This document shows positions 33,004 through 42,873 of a stretch of DNA of 50,442 nt, in pieces (the first letter of the stretch is position 1; each line of letters begins with the position of its first letter). A model generated the notes under the pieces. The model saw nothing but the letters and a program-made list of their open reading frames with translations, did not search any database and was not told the origin of the DNA. Source of the stretch: Flavobacteriaceae bacterium (GTDB taxonomy: Bacteria > Bacteroidota > Bacteroidia > Flavobacteriales > Flavobacteriaceae); contig NVXD01000024.1 of NCBI GenBank assembly GCA_002746415.1, positions 1 to 50,442 on the forward strand, written 5' to 3'. The position numbers were made by a program, and so were the translations under genes.

Positions 33004-33939
33004 TTAATAATTATTATCCTTAAGATAATCTGATAATTCTTTACGTGTCATTGGCAATTTACTGTCGTCATAATTTTTTATCCACTTCATAAAATCGGCC
33101 TTTATTGCATCTGTCCATCGAGTATCTATTTGGCCAGCCGTAAACTTCTTCTCTCTTAAACGTTGAAATCCAAATTCATCTCTTAAGGCAACCACTTCCG
33201 AAGCCAGCACCAGTTCATCCACAAAGTTAGCAGGTATAAACATAATTCCATGCCTATTGGCCAATACTACATCTCCAGGTAAAACTGTTGCCCTTCCTAT
33301 ACGTATTGGGGCATTGATAGATGTCAGGATTTGTTCTTGCAGGTAAGATGGGTCTTCCCCCCTATACCAACCGTTAAAACCTTCTATTTCCAGTAAACCT
33401 CCTAAATCTCTTATACCACCATTAAAAATTACTCCGTTTTGAGAGTTTGTATAAATGGCGTTCCCAAGGTTGGACCCTATTAAGGTACCATCTATAATTC
33501 TTCCATAGCCATCTGCAACATAAATATCTCCCGGTTCTAATATTTCTATGGGCCATGAATTACTACCTCCTATAGTATCTCTTTTTTCAACTGCCCCTTG
33601 TAGCTTTACCGTACGTTGGTAATCTGGTCGTAAAGGCATGTACTGAGCAGTTACTACGCGGCCAGTCATGACTTCTTCTGGGTGAATAATTTGCCAGTTG
33701 CCCTCATACTGGTTATGATACCCTTTTCTCCGCAAATAACCCCAGGCTTCTTCAACTCTAATTTTCTTTAACCGCTTTAATACAGCATCAGAAACTTTAG
33801 GCCTTCCATCTGCGAAACGTTCTCCCTCCCAATTAGAAGTCAGGCTTTTTATATATTCAGGTGAGGACCCAACATTCTGTCCTTGTGAAAAACCGCATAC
33901 CAAAATAGCAAGTACGGCCAATAACATTCTTTTTTTCAT
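33004..33939 (-). CDS. exported RraA-family (HMG/oxaloacetate aldolase-like) protein
   Basis: A 311-residue protein. After a Sec signal peptide (MKKRMLLAVLAILVCGFSQGQ) comes an RraA-fold domain: GDIYVADGYGRIIDGTLIGSNLGNAIYTNSQ, then GVIFNGGIRDLGGL with the conserved Arg177-Asp178 pair, and GRATVLPGDVVLANRHGIMFIP. RraA-family enzymes without the RNase-E-inhibitor role are divalent-metal aldolases/decarboxylases acting on 4-hydroxy-2-oxo acids. Export is unusual for such an enzyme. It lies 50 nt after the dehydratase gene, which suggests sequential steps: dehydration to a 2-oxo acid, then cleavage. The substrate is unknown. Confidence 0.8.
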   Translation of the reverse strand: MKKRMLLAVLAILVCGFSQGQNVGSSPEYIKSLTSNWEGERFADGRPKVSDAVLKRLKKIRVEEAWGYLRRKGYHNQYEGNWQIIHPEEVMTGRVVTAQYMPLRPDYQRTVKLQGAVEKRDTIGGSNSWPIEILEPGDIYVADGYGRIIDGTLIGSNLGNAIYTNSQNGVIFNGGIRDLGGLLEIEGFNGWYRGEDPSYLQEQILTSINAPIRIGRATVLPGDVVLANRHGIMFIPANFVDELVLASEVVALRDEFGFQRLREKKFTAGQIDTRWTDAIKADFMKWIKNYDDSKLPMTRKELSDYLKDNNY

Positions 33940-33989
33940 TTCTAAAATTGGTATTTGTTTGATATTTAATTAAAAACTCTTATTTAAAT

Positions 33990-35489
33990 TTAACTATACG
34001 TTCTATCATGTGATCGTAGTTCATTCCATTGCTCAGTGGGTTTAAAGAAACTTTTATCTCTAGGGTCCATGTGCTTTTTCATTACCTCTTCATTCAATTC
34101 AATACCTAATCCTGGAGAAGTCAATGGTACTGGAGAAAATCCTTTATCTATCATTTTTCCGCCATCGGTCATTGTCACTAAATCTTCCCACCAAGGCAAA
34201 TCTACCGAATGGTGCTCTAAGGCCAAGAAATTCTCCGTGGCAGCAGCACAATGTACATTTGCCATAAACGATACTGGAGTACCTGCTTGATGCATGGCCA
34301 TAGCCACACCATACTCTTCCGCATAATCCGCTATCCTTTTTGTTTCCAGTAACCCACCAGATGACGCCAAATCTGGATGAATAATATCAACCGCTCTTTG
34401 TTCAATTAGAGGCTTAAAGTCTTTTAGTAAATAAATATCCTCTCCTGTAGTGGTAGGGGTTTCTATTGCAGTGGTAATCGTTTTCCACTGCTCTGTATAT
34501 TGCCAAGGCACCATATCTTCAAACCAAGCTAATCTATACTTGTCCAAAGCTTTGGCCAAACGAATATTGTTATTCAAATCAAAATGGCCATAGTGATCTG
34601 TTGATATTGGAATTTCATAACCCACCATATCTCTAACATTTTCCACTACTTGTGCCAATTCTTCCAGACCTTTTTCAGTAATCTGTATTTGTGTAAATGG
34701 ATGCATGGTGTTTCCATAGGACATATAATTTCTACTGTCTCCCCATTGATTTAAATTCCCTCTTGAATCTTCCCAGAATTTACCATTTACCACCGTATTA
34801 GGTATGCCTTTTAACTCGCCAATGGATACATCCATTTTTAACCAAGTATACCCCTGCTCTTTCACTCGGAATTCTATTAATTTTTTTTGTTCTTCAGGAG
34901 AACTCGCCTCTGGAGTATCTGCATACAATCTAATCTGGTCTCTATATCTTCCTCCTAGCAATTGCCATGCGGGAACATTATAAGCTTTCCCACAGAGATC
35001 CCATAAGGCCATTTCAACCGCACATACACCTCCCGCTTGACGAGCAGGCCCACCAAATTGTTTAATACTCTTAAATATCTTTTCTACATTACATGGGTTT
35101 TTACCGAGAATACGGCTTTTTAACATCAAAGCATACTTAACGTCTGCAGCGTCCCGTACTTCACCAAGACCATGAATTCCCTGATTGGTATCTATTCGGA
35201 TAATTGCGGTACCACCCATTACACCTGTAAGGGCGTAGCGCATATCTGTTATTTTTAATTCTGAAGGAGCGGACATGCGACTAACCTTAGATGTTGTTGC
35301 TGCCATTTCATCTTCAAAAGAATATCCCATAAAACTTGATAAGGCCATACCACCAAGGGCCGTTTTCTTTAAAAAATTTCTGCGATCGTTCCCTGTTTTA
35401 GGGTCATTTATCTCTGCCTGACGAGTCGCAGTATACTCCCGCTCTTCCTTCTTGCTCTTGGATATAATATCCGTTAATGTGCTTTTCAT
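33990..35489 (-). CDS. Tat-exported enolase-superfamily dehydratase (mandelate racemase/galactonate dehydratase type)
   Basis: A 499-residue protein. The twin-arginine signal RRNFLKKTALGGMALSSF is at residues 36-53, after a long hydrophilic start. The enolase-superfamily capping domain then precedes the barrel: LKMD (Lys218), metal ligands Asp298 in STDHYGHF, Glu324 in WFEDMVPW and Glu350 in TGEDIYL, and His400 in MAMHQAGTPVSF. This set is typical of acid-sugar dehydratases of the mandelate racemase subgroup. Folding before Tat export makes a periplasmic enzyme likely. Probable role: dehydrating an aldonate or uronate-derived acid taken up by the linked SusCD pair; the exact sugar is not visible. 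Confidence 0.85.
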   Translation of the reverse strand: MKSTLTDIISKSKKEEREYTATRQAEINDPKTGNDRRNFLKKTALGGMALSSFMGYSFEDEMAATTSKVSRMSAPSELKITDMRYALTGVMGGTAIIRIDTNQGIHGLGEVRDAADVKYALMLKSRILGKNPCNVEKIFKSIKQFGGPARQAGGVCAVEMALWDLCGKAYNVPAWQLLGGRYRDQIRLYADTPEASSPEEQKKLIEFRVKEQGYTWLKMDVSIGELKGIPNTVVNGKFWEDSRGNLNQWGDSRNYMSYGNTMHPFTQIQITEKGLEELAQVVENVRDMVGYEIPISTDHYGHFDLNNNIRLAKALDKYRLAWFEDMVPWQYTEQWKTITTAIETPTTTGEDIYLLKDFKPLIEQRAVDIIHPDLASSGGLLETKRIADYAEEYGVAMAMHQAGTPVSFMANVHCAAATENFLALEHHSVDLPWWEDLVTMTDGGKMIDKGFSPVPLTSPGLGIELNEEVMKKHMDPRDKSFFKPTEQWNELRSHDRTYS

Positions 35490-35652
35490 ATATTTTTGAG
35501 TTATGGTTGGTTACTTTTTGATGGTTCTTTCAATTTCAATGTATTAAGATACATAAAAATTTACCTGTCTTAATTAAAATTGAATTTTGATTGTTACCTA
35601 CTAATTATGAATAAGTTTCACTTCTATTTTTTTTACTGTCAAAAGAATATGA

Positions 35653-35715
35653 TTCGCTTTAGAACCCAATAATATCTAACTAAAAAGTCGGTTATTATTA
35701 GATTCATAAAGCGAA
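35653..35715 (-). other. intercistronic hairpin between susD and the dehydratase gene
   Basis: TTCGCTTTA (35653-35661) and TAAAGCGAA (35707-35715) form a 9-bp stem, with an inner AATAATA/TATTATT helix. It has no T-tract, so it is more likely an RNA stabiliser or processing site than a terminator. It lies in a 283-nt gap without genes, and no clear TAnnTTTG promoter box is seen there. Confidence 0.5.
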
Positions 35716-35772
35716 ATCACGTTCTACAACATAAAAAAACTAAACTACTTACTATGATATTTTGGTGGTGTT

Positions 35773-37302
35773 TTATTGATTATCCCACCAAACTTTTGTA
35801 TCCAAATCATCAGCTCCCATTCTACTAATGGCTGCATCCAAATTGGCTTTATTTACCGCTATTTCAGAGCTGGGATAGGTTAACCTATTGATAAAATCAC
35901 CTGTTATATCCTGTCCAGGGTAAGGGTTTGGTGTTAAATCTGGAAATCCAGACCTTCTAAAATTTGCAAAAGCCTCAGGTCCATTAAGAAATGATGCCAC
36001 CCAATATTGCGTATTGATCTGCTCAACGGCATTACCTGCATCAAATGGATTTACAGCCAAATAGGTATCTATGTCTACTGTTGCAACGGTAGTTTCTTCC
36101 CCATAATCTCCCAATTGCTCCATATGTGCACGAACGCCATTTTCATAAGATGCAGCTGCATCTCCTGTGACCCAACCGTTGGTTATAGCCTCCGCAAGTA
36201 ACAACTGTGTTTGTCCATAAGTACAGAGAAACATTGGTGCATCATTGGCTCCAAGTGCATAGCGATCCATTTGACTGAAATCATAAAAACTGGCCAATCC
36301 CAAATTAGCTGCTTCAGTTCCAATAGAACTATTGTCATGGCCCATAGGCATTCCTATTTGTTGCGCCGGGTCTTTTGTGGCAATATCCAAGATTTGCTCA
36401 GGGCCTGATGCAGCGCCAACATACCTAATAGCAATAGCTCCTAACCTTGGATCATTGCTGTTAGAAAGAAAATCTACAAAAGCACCGACCAAGTATAAAT
36501 TATTTGCCTCAGTCCCATTAAAAGTTGGCCCATATGGATTGGTGAAATTATTATCATGACGAACCACAAAATTATCCTCATTGGATGTCATCACTCCACC
36601 TGAAAAAGCATTTTGTACTGTTTGTTGCGCCAAGGTATTATCCACATTAGAAAGTCTCATCCCTATTCTCAACAAAAGAGAGTTTCCTAACCTTCTCCAT
36701 TTATCCAAATCACCTCCATACATTACTTCATTCACTACATCTCCAGAATCACTCAAAGCACCCATTGCCTCATTTAATTCTTTAATAAGATCTGGATAAA
36801 TATTTTCTTGAGCATCATATACAGGAAGTACAATTTGATTTGAAAATCCTTGTCCAGCTTCAAAGTATGGTATATCTCCATAGGTATCCGTAAGCACAAG
36901 AAAAGCATATGCCTCTATGATTCTTGCTATGTTGTACAAATTGCTTCGCTCTGGAATTTCTTGAACTTGATTGATTACATCTCCAGTATGCTTAATTACA
37001 TTCTCATAAAGGTCATCCCATTGATCCCCTGTGTTATTTCTATTATCCTGATTATAATTTGCTCCTGAGACAACACCAGAATTTGGTGTTACTATCTGTT
37101 GCACCACACCAGCATCATAAAAAATGTTAGTCCCTGTTGGGAACGAAAGTCCAATTATTGCATTGTTCAACACATAAACTGGATCCACACTTTCACTAGT
37201 GGGGTCCACAGTATTTGTATTTAATTCTTCAAAATCTTTTTCGCAGGATAAAATTGATAAGATCAATGCGAAAAGAAAACACATGTTTTTTATATTTTTC
37301 AT
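35773..37302 (-). CDS. SusD/RagB-family nutrient-binding lipoprotein
   Basis: A 509-residue surface lipoprotein. Lipobox SILSC (Cys20) is followed by EKDFEELNTN, the usual acidic export signal and opening of the SusD-like_2 group. Helical TPR-like segments include ARIIEAYAFLVLTDTYGDIPYFEAGQG, a hallmark of the family, and YGQTQLLLAEAITNGWVTGDAAASYENGVRAHM as its core later. It forms the lid of the TonB-dependent SusC barrel, from which it is separated by 13 nt. The ligand is unknown. Confidence 0.93.
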   Translation of the reverse strand: MKNIKNMCFLFALILSILSCEKDFEELNTNTVDPTSESVDPVYVLNNAIIGLSFPTGTNIFYDAGVVQQIVTPNSGVVSGANYNQDNRNNTGDQWDDLYENVIKHTGDVINQVQEIPERSNLYNIARIIEAYAFLVLTDTYGDIPYFEAGQGFSNQIVLPVYDAQENIYPDLIKELNEAMGALSDSGDVVNEVMYGGDLDKWRRLGNSLLLRIGMRLSNVDNTLAQQTVQNAFSGGVMTSNEDNFVVRHDNNFTNPYGPTFNGTEANNLYLVGAFVDFLSNSNDPRLGAIAIRYVGAASGPEQILDIATKDPAQQIGMPMGHDNSSIGTEAANLGLASFYDFSQMDRYALGANDAPMFLCTYGQTQLLLAEAITNGWVTGDAAASYENGVRAHMEQLGDYGEETTVATVDIDTYLAVNPFDAGNAVEQINTQYWVASFLNGPEAFANFRRSGFPDLTPNPYPGQDITGDFINRLTYPSSEIAVNKANLDAAISRMGADDLDTKVWWDNQ

Positions 37303-37315
37303 AATCTTTTATGTC

Positions 37316-40300
37316 TTAAAATTTAACGTTTAGATTAAAACCTATACTTCTGGTAGTTGGAACACCAGTAGACTCTAATCCGGACACATTATCCGAGCTA
37401 AAACCAAATGAATCTGGATCAATATTATCCACCCATTTCTTCAACAACAATACATTATTGGCTACAATGCTAAAGGTTGCTGCTTTCAACGGTGAGTTTT
37501 CTGGAATTAACTTTTGCAAATTATAACCCAATGTCATCTGTCTTAACTTCCAATATCCCCCATTATAAACTATAGGCTCTATAAGTTGTTGCGACCTCAC
37601 CACTTCCCAATATCTTTGAGATTCTGTAGCTACAGTATTTGGCTCACCAGCTTCATTGACACCTACACCAATAACTCCAGTATCTCTTCCTGGTAATGTC
37701 ATTTTATGCAATCCATGTCTTGTGGCATTGAAATTAGTCCCAGAAATCATTTTATTCCCCAATTTAAAATCAATTAAAAATGAAAAATTGAAATCTTTAT
37801 AATGAACTGTATTTGTAATACCACCTATCCATTTAGGAAGGGCACTTCCAAAAAACTTAATGTCATCTGATCTTAAAGGCCTACCATCACTTCCAAATAC
37901 CTGACGCCCTTGATCATCAAACTTATAACCAAAACCGGCTAATTGTCCAATTTCCTCCCCTACTACTTGGTACAGGAAACCATTGAAAGGGTGGTTACCC
38001 ACAACAATGCTTTCACCAGGCTCATCAGTCAATAAGCTAATTACTTTTGTCTTATTGTAAGAGGCATTTAAATTCACTTCCCAACTTAAATCTTCATTTT
38101 TAATAGGAACTAAACGCAGCAATGCTTCCACACCATTACTTCTACTTTCCCCACTATTAATCAATGTGCTTACAAAACCAGAAGAATTGGATATTTGTGC
38201 AGGTACAATTTGATCAAATGTTGTTTTACGATAAACTGCCACATCCAGTCCAACTCGATTATCAAACATGCGCAAATCCAAACCAAATTCGGCTTCCGTT
38301 GTCCTCATGGGTTTTAAATCTGGATTGGGCAATGTATTGGTATTGGCACCAGCTACTGGATTGGGTAACCCATCAGGTCCCGGAAAGAAATTAGAGTTTA
38401 TATTATAAAACAATGCATCGGAATAGGGTGAAACATCGGTATCACTTCCCACTTCTGCATATGCAGCTCTAAATTTACCAAAGGTTAACCAATCTGGCTG
38501 TGTATCAAATGAATTTGAAAATACATAACTAGCTGAAACAGAGGGGTATATTATACTTCTATTATCTGCAGACAATGTTGAAAACCAATCATTACGAAGT
38601 GTTCCGCTTAAAAAATACGTGTCTTTATAGGAAACATCCGCCGAACCATATAAAGAGTTAACGGCACGTTCTGAGAGACTATAGGTTGGGTTCTTAACCC
38701 TTCCATTCTGAACCGTATACAAATCTCTTATTACAAAATCCGTTACATCTACTCGGTTTAAATCCAATCTACGTCTCATTTGGTTTCCACCAACATTGAA
38801 CCCTATGCTAACATCATCATTAAATTCTTTTGAACCAGAAAACAAGAAATCTAAATTTGTTTCCCTAAACCTTCTGGATTCTTGTCTATACGTTCCATTA
38901 ACAAAACCATCCGGTGCTGCAGACCTAGATGCTTGACCTGTAGGATAACCATTAAAATCTTGATCTCTAGACCAGTAATCCTGACCAACTCTTATCTGTG
39001 CAAACAGCCATGGCAATACTTTATAGTTGGCAGAAACATTGCCAAAAATTCTATCCCTGGTGATGTTATTAAATTGCTGAGAAAGTGTAAAATATGGATT
39101 TGTTCTATTTCTGAAACGGGAATACACAAATTCGTTTCCATCTGCATTGAACTTATTCTCCTCCAATAGATCCAATGGCATGGAATTGGCCATATTAAAA
39201 AGGGCAACAGAAATTGTATTGTCCTGCTGCCCTACGTTTGGCGGGTTGGTGTTTTTTTCGTTAGAATAATTAACATGTGCTTCAAGGCTTAATTTATCAG
39301 ATAAATCATAGCTTGTTCCCAAACTTATGGTTCTTCTTCTAAACTCATTATTAGGTGTTATTCCCTCACTTTTTAAATTAGATAAGGATAGATTAAAACC
39401 TCCCTTTTCTCCACCACCAGATAATGAAATAGAATTTGTTACGTCTATGCCATGGCGATAGAATTTTTTAATTCTATCATATACAGGCACATAAGGGACC
39501 TCTATACCATCAAACAAAACCTGTGTCATTCCTGGTTGAAATTTTTCACCAAAGGACCACTGGCCAGAAGTAGGGTTAGCCGATGTAGGTCTAATTCCAT
39601 TCTCTCCTTGTCCGTATTCATATTGATAGTCTGTAAAATCTAATGGTGTATGGTCCGATACATTAATATTGTAAGTGACACCAATTCCTTGGCCTTGCCC
39701 ACGGGTTTTGGTTGTAATCATTATGACCCCATCCTTAGCACGTGAGCCATACAATGCTGCACCAGTTGCTCCTTTTAGGATGGTCATACTTTCTATATCA
39801 TCTGGGTTGATACTGGAAAAACCATCACCTCCATCTGAATATACACCTCCACTATTTGTGCCCACTTCATCACTCCTACTTCCAGGACTGGTCCCAAAAC
39901 TAGTATTGTCAATAGGAACACCGTTCACTACTATTAATGGATTATTGGTTCCTGAAATAGAAGATTGACCACGTATACGAATTTTAGAGGACCCACCAGG
40001 TCCTGTTCCCAAAGCTGAAACATTTACACCTGCAACTTTACCTTGTAAAGTGTTCATGAAATTGGCTGACCTATTAATGTTGATCTCATCCGAATCAACA
40101 TTGGTAATGGAGTAACCAAGTTTTTTGGTTTGCTGTTTAATTCCCAAAGCAGTGACCACTACCTCATCTAATCCTTGGGCGTCCTCTACCATTTGTATAT
40201 CAATAGTTGTATCTCCGTCTACCGTCCTGCGTATACTTTTCATTCCTATATAGGAAAAAATTAATACGGTCTCATTTGAGCTTACTTCAATACTATAATT

Positions 40301-40828
40301 ACCATCAAAATCTGATGTTGTTCCCGTCGAAGAGCCTTCTATATAAATGGAGACGCCAGGTAAGGGTTGCCCAACTTTTTCATCAACAACAGTTCCACTT
40401 ACAATGCGTTGCAACTCTTGTTTTTCGTTTTCGCTTAGGAGGGAACTACTATGATTTTCTAGCACATCCTTTTTTCGTTTAAGAATAATCTGTTTGCCAT
40501 AAATTTCATAGGTGATAGGTACTCCTAAGAATACATTTTCTATAATTTTTGGAACAGATTCTTCTTTGAAATTAACAGAAATAGTCCTCTTATAATCGAT
40601 TTCCTTATCGTTATACAGGATTTTATATGCTGTTAGGGATTCTACTTTTTTTAGAACTTCTTCAACACTTGCATTTTTTAATTTGAATGTAACTTTTTCA
40701 TCCTCGGCGTAGTTATTTGCCTGAGTTTGAAAAAACGCGATGATAAGTAACGAGATAGTTAGTTTCATTTTTAAATCAAGCGTAAAAGGAAAAGGAATTA
40801 TAGTCCTTAACTTTTTAAAGGTTTTCAT
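37316..40828 (-). CDS. SusC/RagA-type TonB-dependent outer-membrane receptor with STN domain
   Basis: A 1170-residue receptor. After a signal (about 21-38) it carries an N-terminal STN signalling domain (about 46-118), a carboxypeptidase-regulatory-like domain (143-215: VSGTVVDEKVGQPLPGVSIYIEG), the TonB-box-like DEVVVTALG (221-229), the plug with NTLQGKVAGVNVS and GASGAALYGSRAKDG-like ILKGATGAALYGSRAKDGV, and a long barrel ending GFNLNVKF. The STN domain is what lets such receptors signal to a FecR-type anti-sigma factor, and one lies immediately upstream. It imports the ligand captured by SusD. Confidence 0.95.
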   Translation of the reverse strand: MKTFKKLRTIIPFPFTLDLKMKLTISLLIIAFFQTQANNYAEDEKVTFKLKNASVEEVLKKVESLTAYKILYNDKEIDYKRTISVNFKEESVPKIIENVFLGVPITYEIYGKQIILKRKKDVLENHSSSLLSENEKQELQRIVSGTVVDEKVGQPLPGVSIYIEGSSTGTTSDFDGNYSIEVSSNETVLIFSYIGMKSIRRTVDGDTTIDIQMVEDAQGLDEVVVTALGIKQQTKKLGYSITNVDSDEININRSANFMNTLQGKVAGVNVSALGTGPGGSSKIRIRGQSSISGTNNPLIVVNGVPIDNTSFGTSPGSRSDEVGTNSGGVYSDGGDGFSSINPDDIESMTILKGATGAALYGSRAKDGVIMITTKTRGQGQGIGVTYNINVSDHTPLDFTDYQYEYGQGENGIRPTSANPTSGQWSFGEKFQPGMTQVLFDGIEVPYVPVYDRIKKFYRHGIDVTNSISLSGGGEKGGFNLSLSNLKSEGITPNNEFRRRTISLGTSYDLSDKLSLEAHVNYSNEKNTNPPNVGQQDNTISVALFNMANSMPLDLLEENKFNADGNEFVYSRFRNRTNPYFTLSQQFNNITRDRIFGNVSANYKVLPWLFAQIRVGQDYWSRDQDFNGYPTGQASRSAAPDGFVNGTYRQESRRFRETNLDFLFSGSKEFNDDVSIGFNVGGNQMRRRLDLNRVDVTDFVIRDLYTVQNGRVKNPTYSLSERAVNSLYGSADVSYKDTYFLSGTLRNDWFSTLSADNRSIIYPSVSASYVFSNSFDTQPDWLTFGKFRAAYAEVGSDTDVSPYSDALFYNINSNFFPGPDGLPNPVAGANTNTLPNPDLKPMRTTEAEFGLDLRMFDNRVGLDVAVYRKTTFDQIVPAQISNSSGFVSTLINSGESRSNGVEALLRLVPIKNEDLSWEVNLNASYNKTKVISLLTDEPGESIVVGNHPFNGFLYQVVGEEIGQLAGFGYKFDDQGRQVFGSDGRPLRSDDIKFFGSALPKWIGGITNTVHYKDFNFSFLIDFKLGNKMISGTNFNATRHGLHKMTLPGRDTGVIGVGVNEAGEPNTVATESQRYWEVVRSQQLIEPIVYNGGYWKLRQMTLGYNLQKLIPENSPLKAATFSIVANNVLLLKKWVDNIDPDSFGFSSDNVSGLESTGVPTTRSIGFNLNVKF

Positions 40829-40883
40829 ATCTTTGAATTGATTTTAGGTTGTTTAACATTTAGTCTTAAATAACTTTAAACAC

Positions 40884-40913
40884 AATCGGGAAATGTGCCA
40901 GCATTTTCCGATT
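40884..40913. other. hairpin between fecR and susC with T-tract on the plus strand
   Basis: AATCGGGAAATG pairs with CATTTTCCGATT (one G-T), loop TGCCAG. On the plus strand it is followed by seven T (a terminator pointing against fecR); on the minus strand no T-tract follows. It lies in the 145-nt leader of susC and could block antisense transcription or act in the leader RNA. Confidence 0.5.
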
Positions 40914-40973
40914 TTTTTATTTAGACCTTTTTTATACTCATAAGCTCTATGTCATATCTTCTTCTATTTATGG

Positions 40974-42131
40974 TTAGTTAATTAAAATTTCATTTTTATT
41001 TATTTTATAATCTATCGTATAATTTTTATTGAATGCGGCAAGCACCTCTTCAATAGTTTCAGTATCAAAAGTGGCAGTGAACAGTTCTTCATCCAATTGT
41101 TTGTTATAATTGGTTATGGAAACATTATAATGTCTTTCCAGTCTTTTTAAAATATCCTTGAACGCCATGTGATTAAAAGTGATCCTTCCCCTCATCCATT
41201 CTGTATAGATGGAAGTATCTACTTCTTCAATGGCAATGTTTTTTTCATTTTTATCCCAAGTTGCCTTATGACCTGGTGTTAGCATGGAAGCATTTTTTGC
41301 ATTTAACATTTCCCCCAGTTTAAACAGCCCAACTGAACCCTCTACCAATACTGTATTGATATTAGCGTCCTCTATATATGAGGAAACAACAAACTTTGTC
41401 CCATACACCCTTATATTTAATTCGCTCGTGTTTACCAAAAAAGGATGTTCTGTATCTTTAGTCACATCAAAATAAGCCTCACCATTTAAAAAAACTTCTC
41501 GATTCGATCCTTTTATAAATGTTATGGGATATTTAAGTGAAGTTCCTGAGTTTATATGAACCTTTGTGCCATCAGACAAGACCACCTGAAATCTTTTACC
41601 GTAAGGCACCTTAACAGTATTATAAACCAATTCTTTTGGCGCTATGGTTTTTTCTTTTTCATTCTCAGAAAAGCTATAGTCTTTTATATTTTCACTCGTG
41701 TTTTCGTGGTCTCCAGAAAATGTTTCAATACTTCCATCTTCCAACTGTAAAATAACCATACCTTCAGTGGATATCATCTTATTATCTTCAGGTTTTTTAG
41801 TGAAGTTGAGTTGAAAAACATATCCAATACCTAAAAATAGAATTCCTATTGCCGCATATTTTAAAACTGAATTGAGATTAAGACGATAAAACAGTTTCTT
41901 ATCTTTTCTTATTTTTTTGAGTAAATCTTTCTTTGACTTTTCTATATTATATTTACTCATACAGCTATCAATTACATAATTAGTTTTAATAAAAGTTTTG
42001 AATTCTTCTGCATTCTTGGGTTCTTCTACCCATTTTGACAAAAGGTCAAATTCAGATGCAGTTATGGAGTTCGTTAAATACTTAACTAGTATTTCTTCAG
42101 CTTTTGCAGATGTCATAGGTATGGTTCTCAT
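40974..42131 (-). CDS. FecR-family anti-sigma factor
   Basis: A 385-residue protein. The cytoplasmic N-terminus (LVKYLTNSITASEFDLLSKWVEE) is the sigma-binding part, one membrane helix spans about 88-108, and the periplasmic FecR domain follows (VPYGKRFQVVLSDGTKVHINSGTSLKYP ... REVFLNGEAYFDV, ELNIRVYGTKFVV). The DUF4974-type C-terminal domain (about 312-385, FKDILKRLERHYNVSI) contacts the receptor STN domain. It should hold the divergent ECF sigma factor until the receptor is loaded. It is 145 nt upstream of susC on the same strand. Confidence 0.92.
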   Translation of the reverse strand: MRTIPMTSAKAEEILVKYLTNSITASEFDLLSKWVEEPKNAEEFKTFIKTNYVIDSCMSKYNIEKSKKDLLKKIRKDKKLFYRLNLNSVLKYAAIGILFLGIGYVFQLNFTKKPEDNKMISTEGMVILQLEDGSIETFSGDHENTSENIKDYSFSENEKEKTIAPKELVYNTVKVPYGKRFQVVLSDGTKVHINSGTSLKYPITFIKGSNREVFLNGEAYFDVTKDTEHPFLVNTSELNIRVYGTKFVVSSYIEDANINTVLVEGSVGLFKLGEMLNAKNASMLTPGHKATWDKNEKNIAIEEVDTSIYTEWMRGRITFNHMAFKDILKRLERHYNVSITNYNKQLDEELFTATFDTETIEEVLAAFNKNYTIDYKINKNEILIN

Positions 42132-42229
42132 ATCTTATTACGTTCCCAAAAGCACAATACCCTAATGTTTTAGTGATATTTTTTATATATTGATAACTTT
42201 TATGACATGTTTTTAGTTATTTCGCAAGA

Positions 42230-42826
42230 ATGAAAAGGGATTTTGAAGATAATACTGTATTGATAAAACAATTGAAGAAAGGCAATGAAAAGGCCTATTC
42301 TCATCTATTAAATTGTTATCACCACAGGTTATGTGTTTATGCTGATAGTTTGATAAATGACAAGGACGTAGCTGAAGATATAGTTCAAAATGTATTTGTT
42401 AGAATATGGGAGAAGCGAAATAACCTCAAAACAGATTTTTCAATAAAAAGTTTTTTGTACAAATCGGTTTTCAATGAATTCATTGACCAAAATAGAAAGC
42501 GCAAATCGGTCACCGCTTTAGAAAAAAAATATATTGACGCATTGGATAGTATTGTTAAAGAGGATAATGCGGCATTGGAAAAGCTTTTTTTAATGGTTCA
42601 AAAAGAAATTCAAACGTTACCTCCCAAGTGTAGAATGATTTTTTTATTGAGTAAAAAAGAGGGATTAAGCAATATAGAAATTGCAGAACACCTAGATTTA
42701 TCCATTAAAACCATAGAATCACACATCACCAAAGCGTTCTCTATTCTCCGTAAAAAAGTAAATGGAAAGACGGAAATGCAGACTTTCTTTTTTTTACTAT
42801 TTAGAACAAACACATTAAGAATTTAG
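42230..42826 (+). CDS. ECF RNA polymerase sigma-70 factor (Bacteroidota FecI-like)
   Basis: A 198-residue ECF sigma factor. Region 2 (NCYHHRLCVYADSLINDKDVAEDIVQNVFVRIWEKR) contains the -10 binding helix, and region 4 (LPPKCRMIFLLSKKEGLSNIEIAEHLDLSIKTIESHITKAF) the helix-turn-helix for -35 recognition. It is divergent from fecR over a 98-nt gap instead of sitting in the same operon, so sigma and anti-sigma can be set separately. Its likely target is the susC promoter region. Confidence 0.92.
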   Translation: MKRDFEDNTVLIKQLKKGNEKAYSHLLNCYHHRLCVYADSLINDKDVAEDIVQNVFVRIWEKRNNLKTDFSIKSFLYKSVFNEFIDQNRKRKSVTALEKKYIDALDSIVKEDNAALEKLFLMVQKEIQTLPPKCRMIFLLSKKEGLSNIEIAEHLDLSIKTIESHITKAFSILRKKVNGKTEMQTFFFLLFRTNTLRI

Positions 42827-42873
42827 TTGTAGTAAAATTAATTCCTCTTCGACACTATTTGTAATCTGAAATC

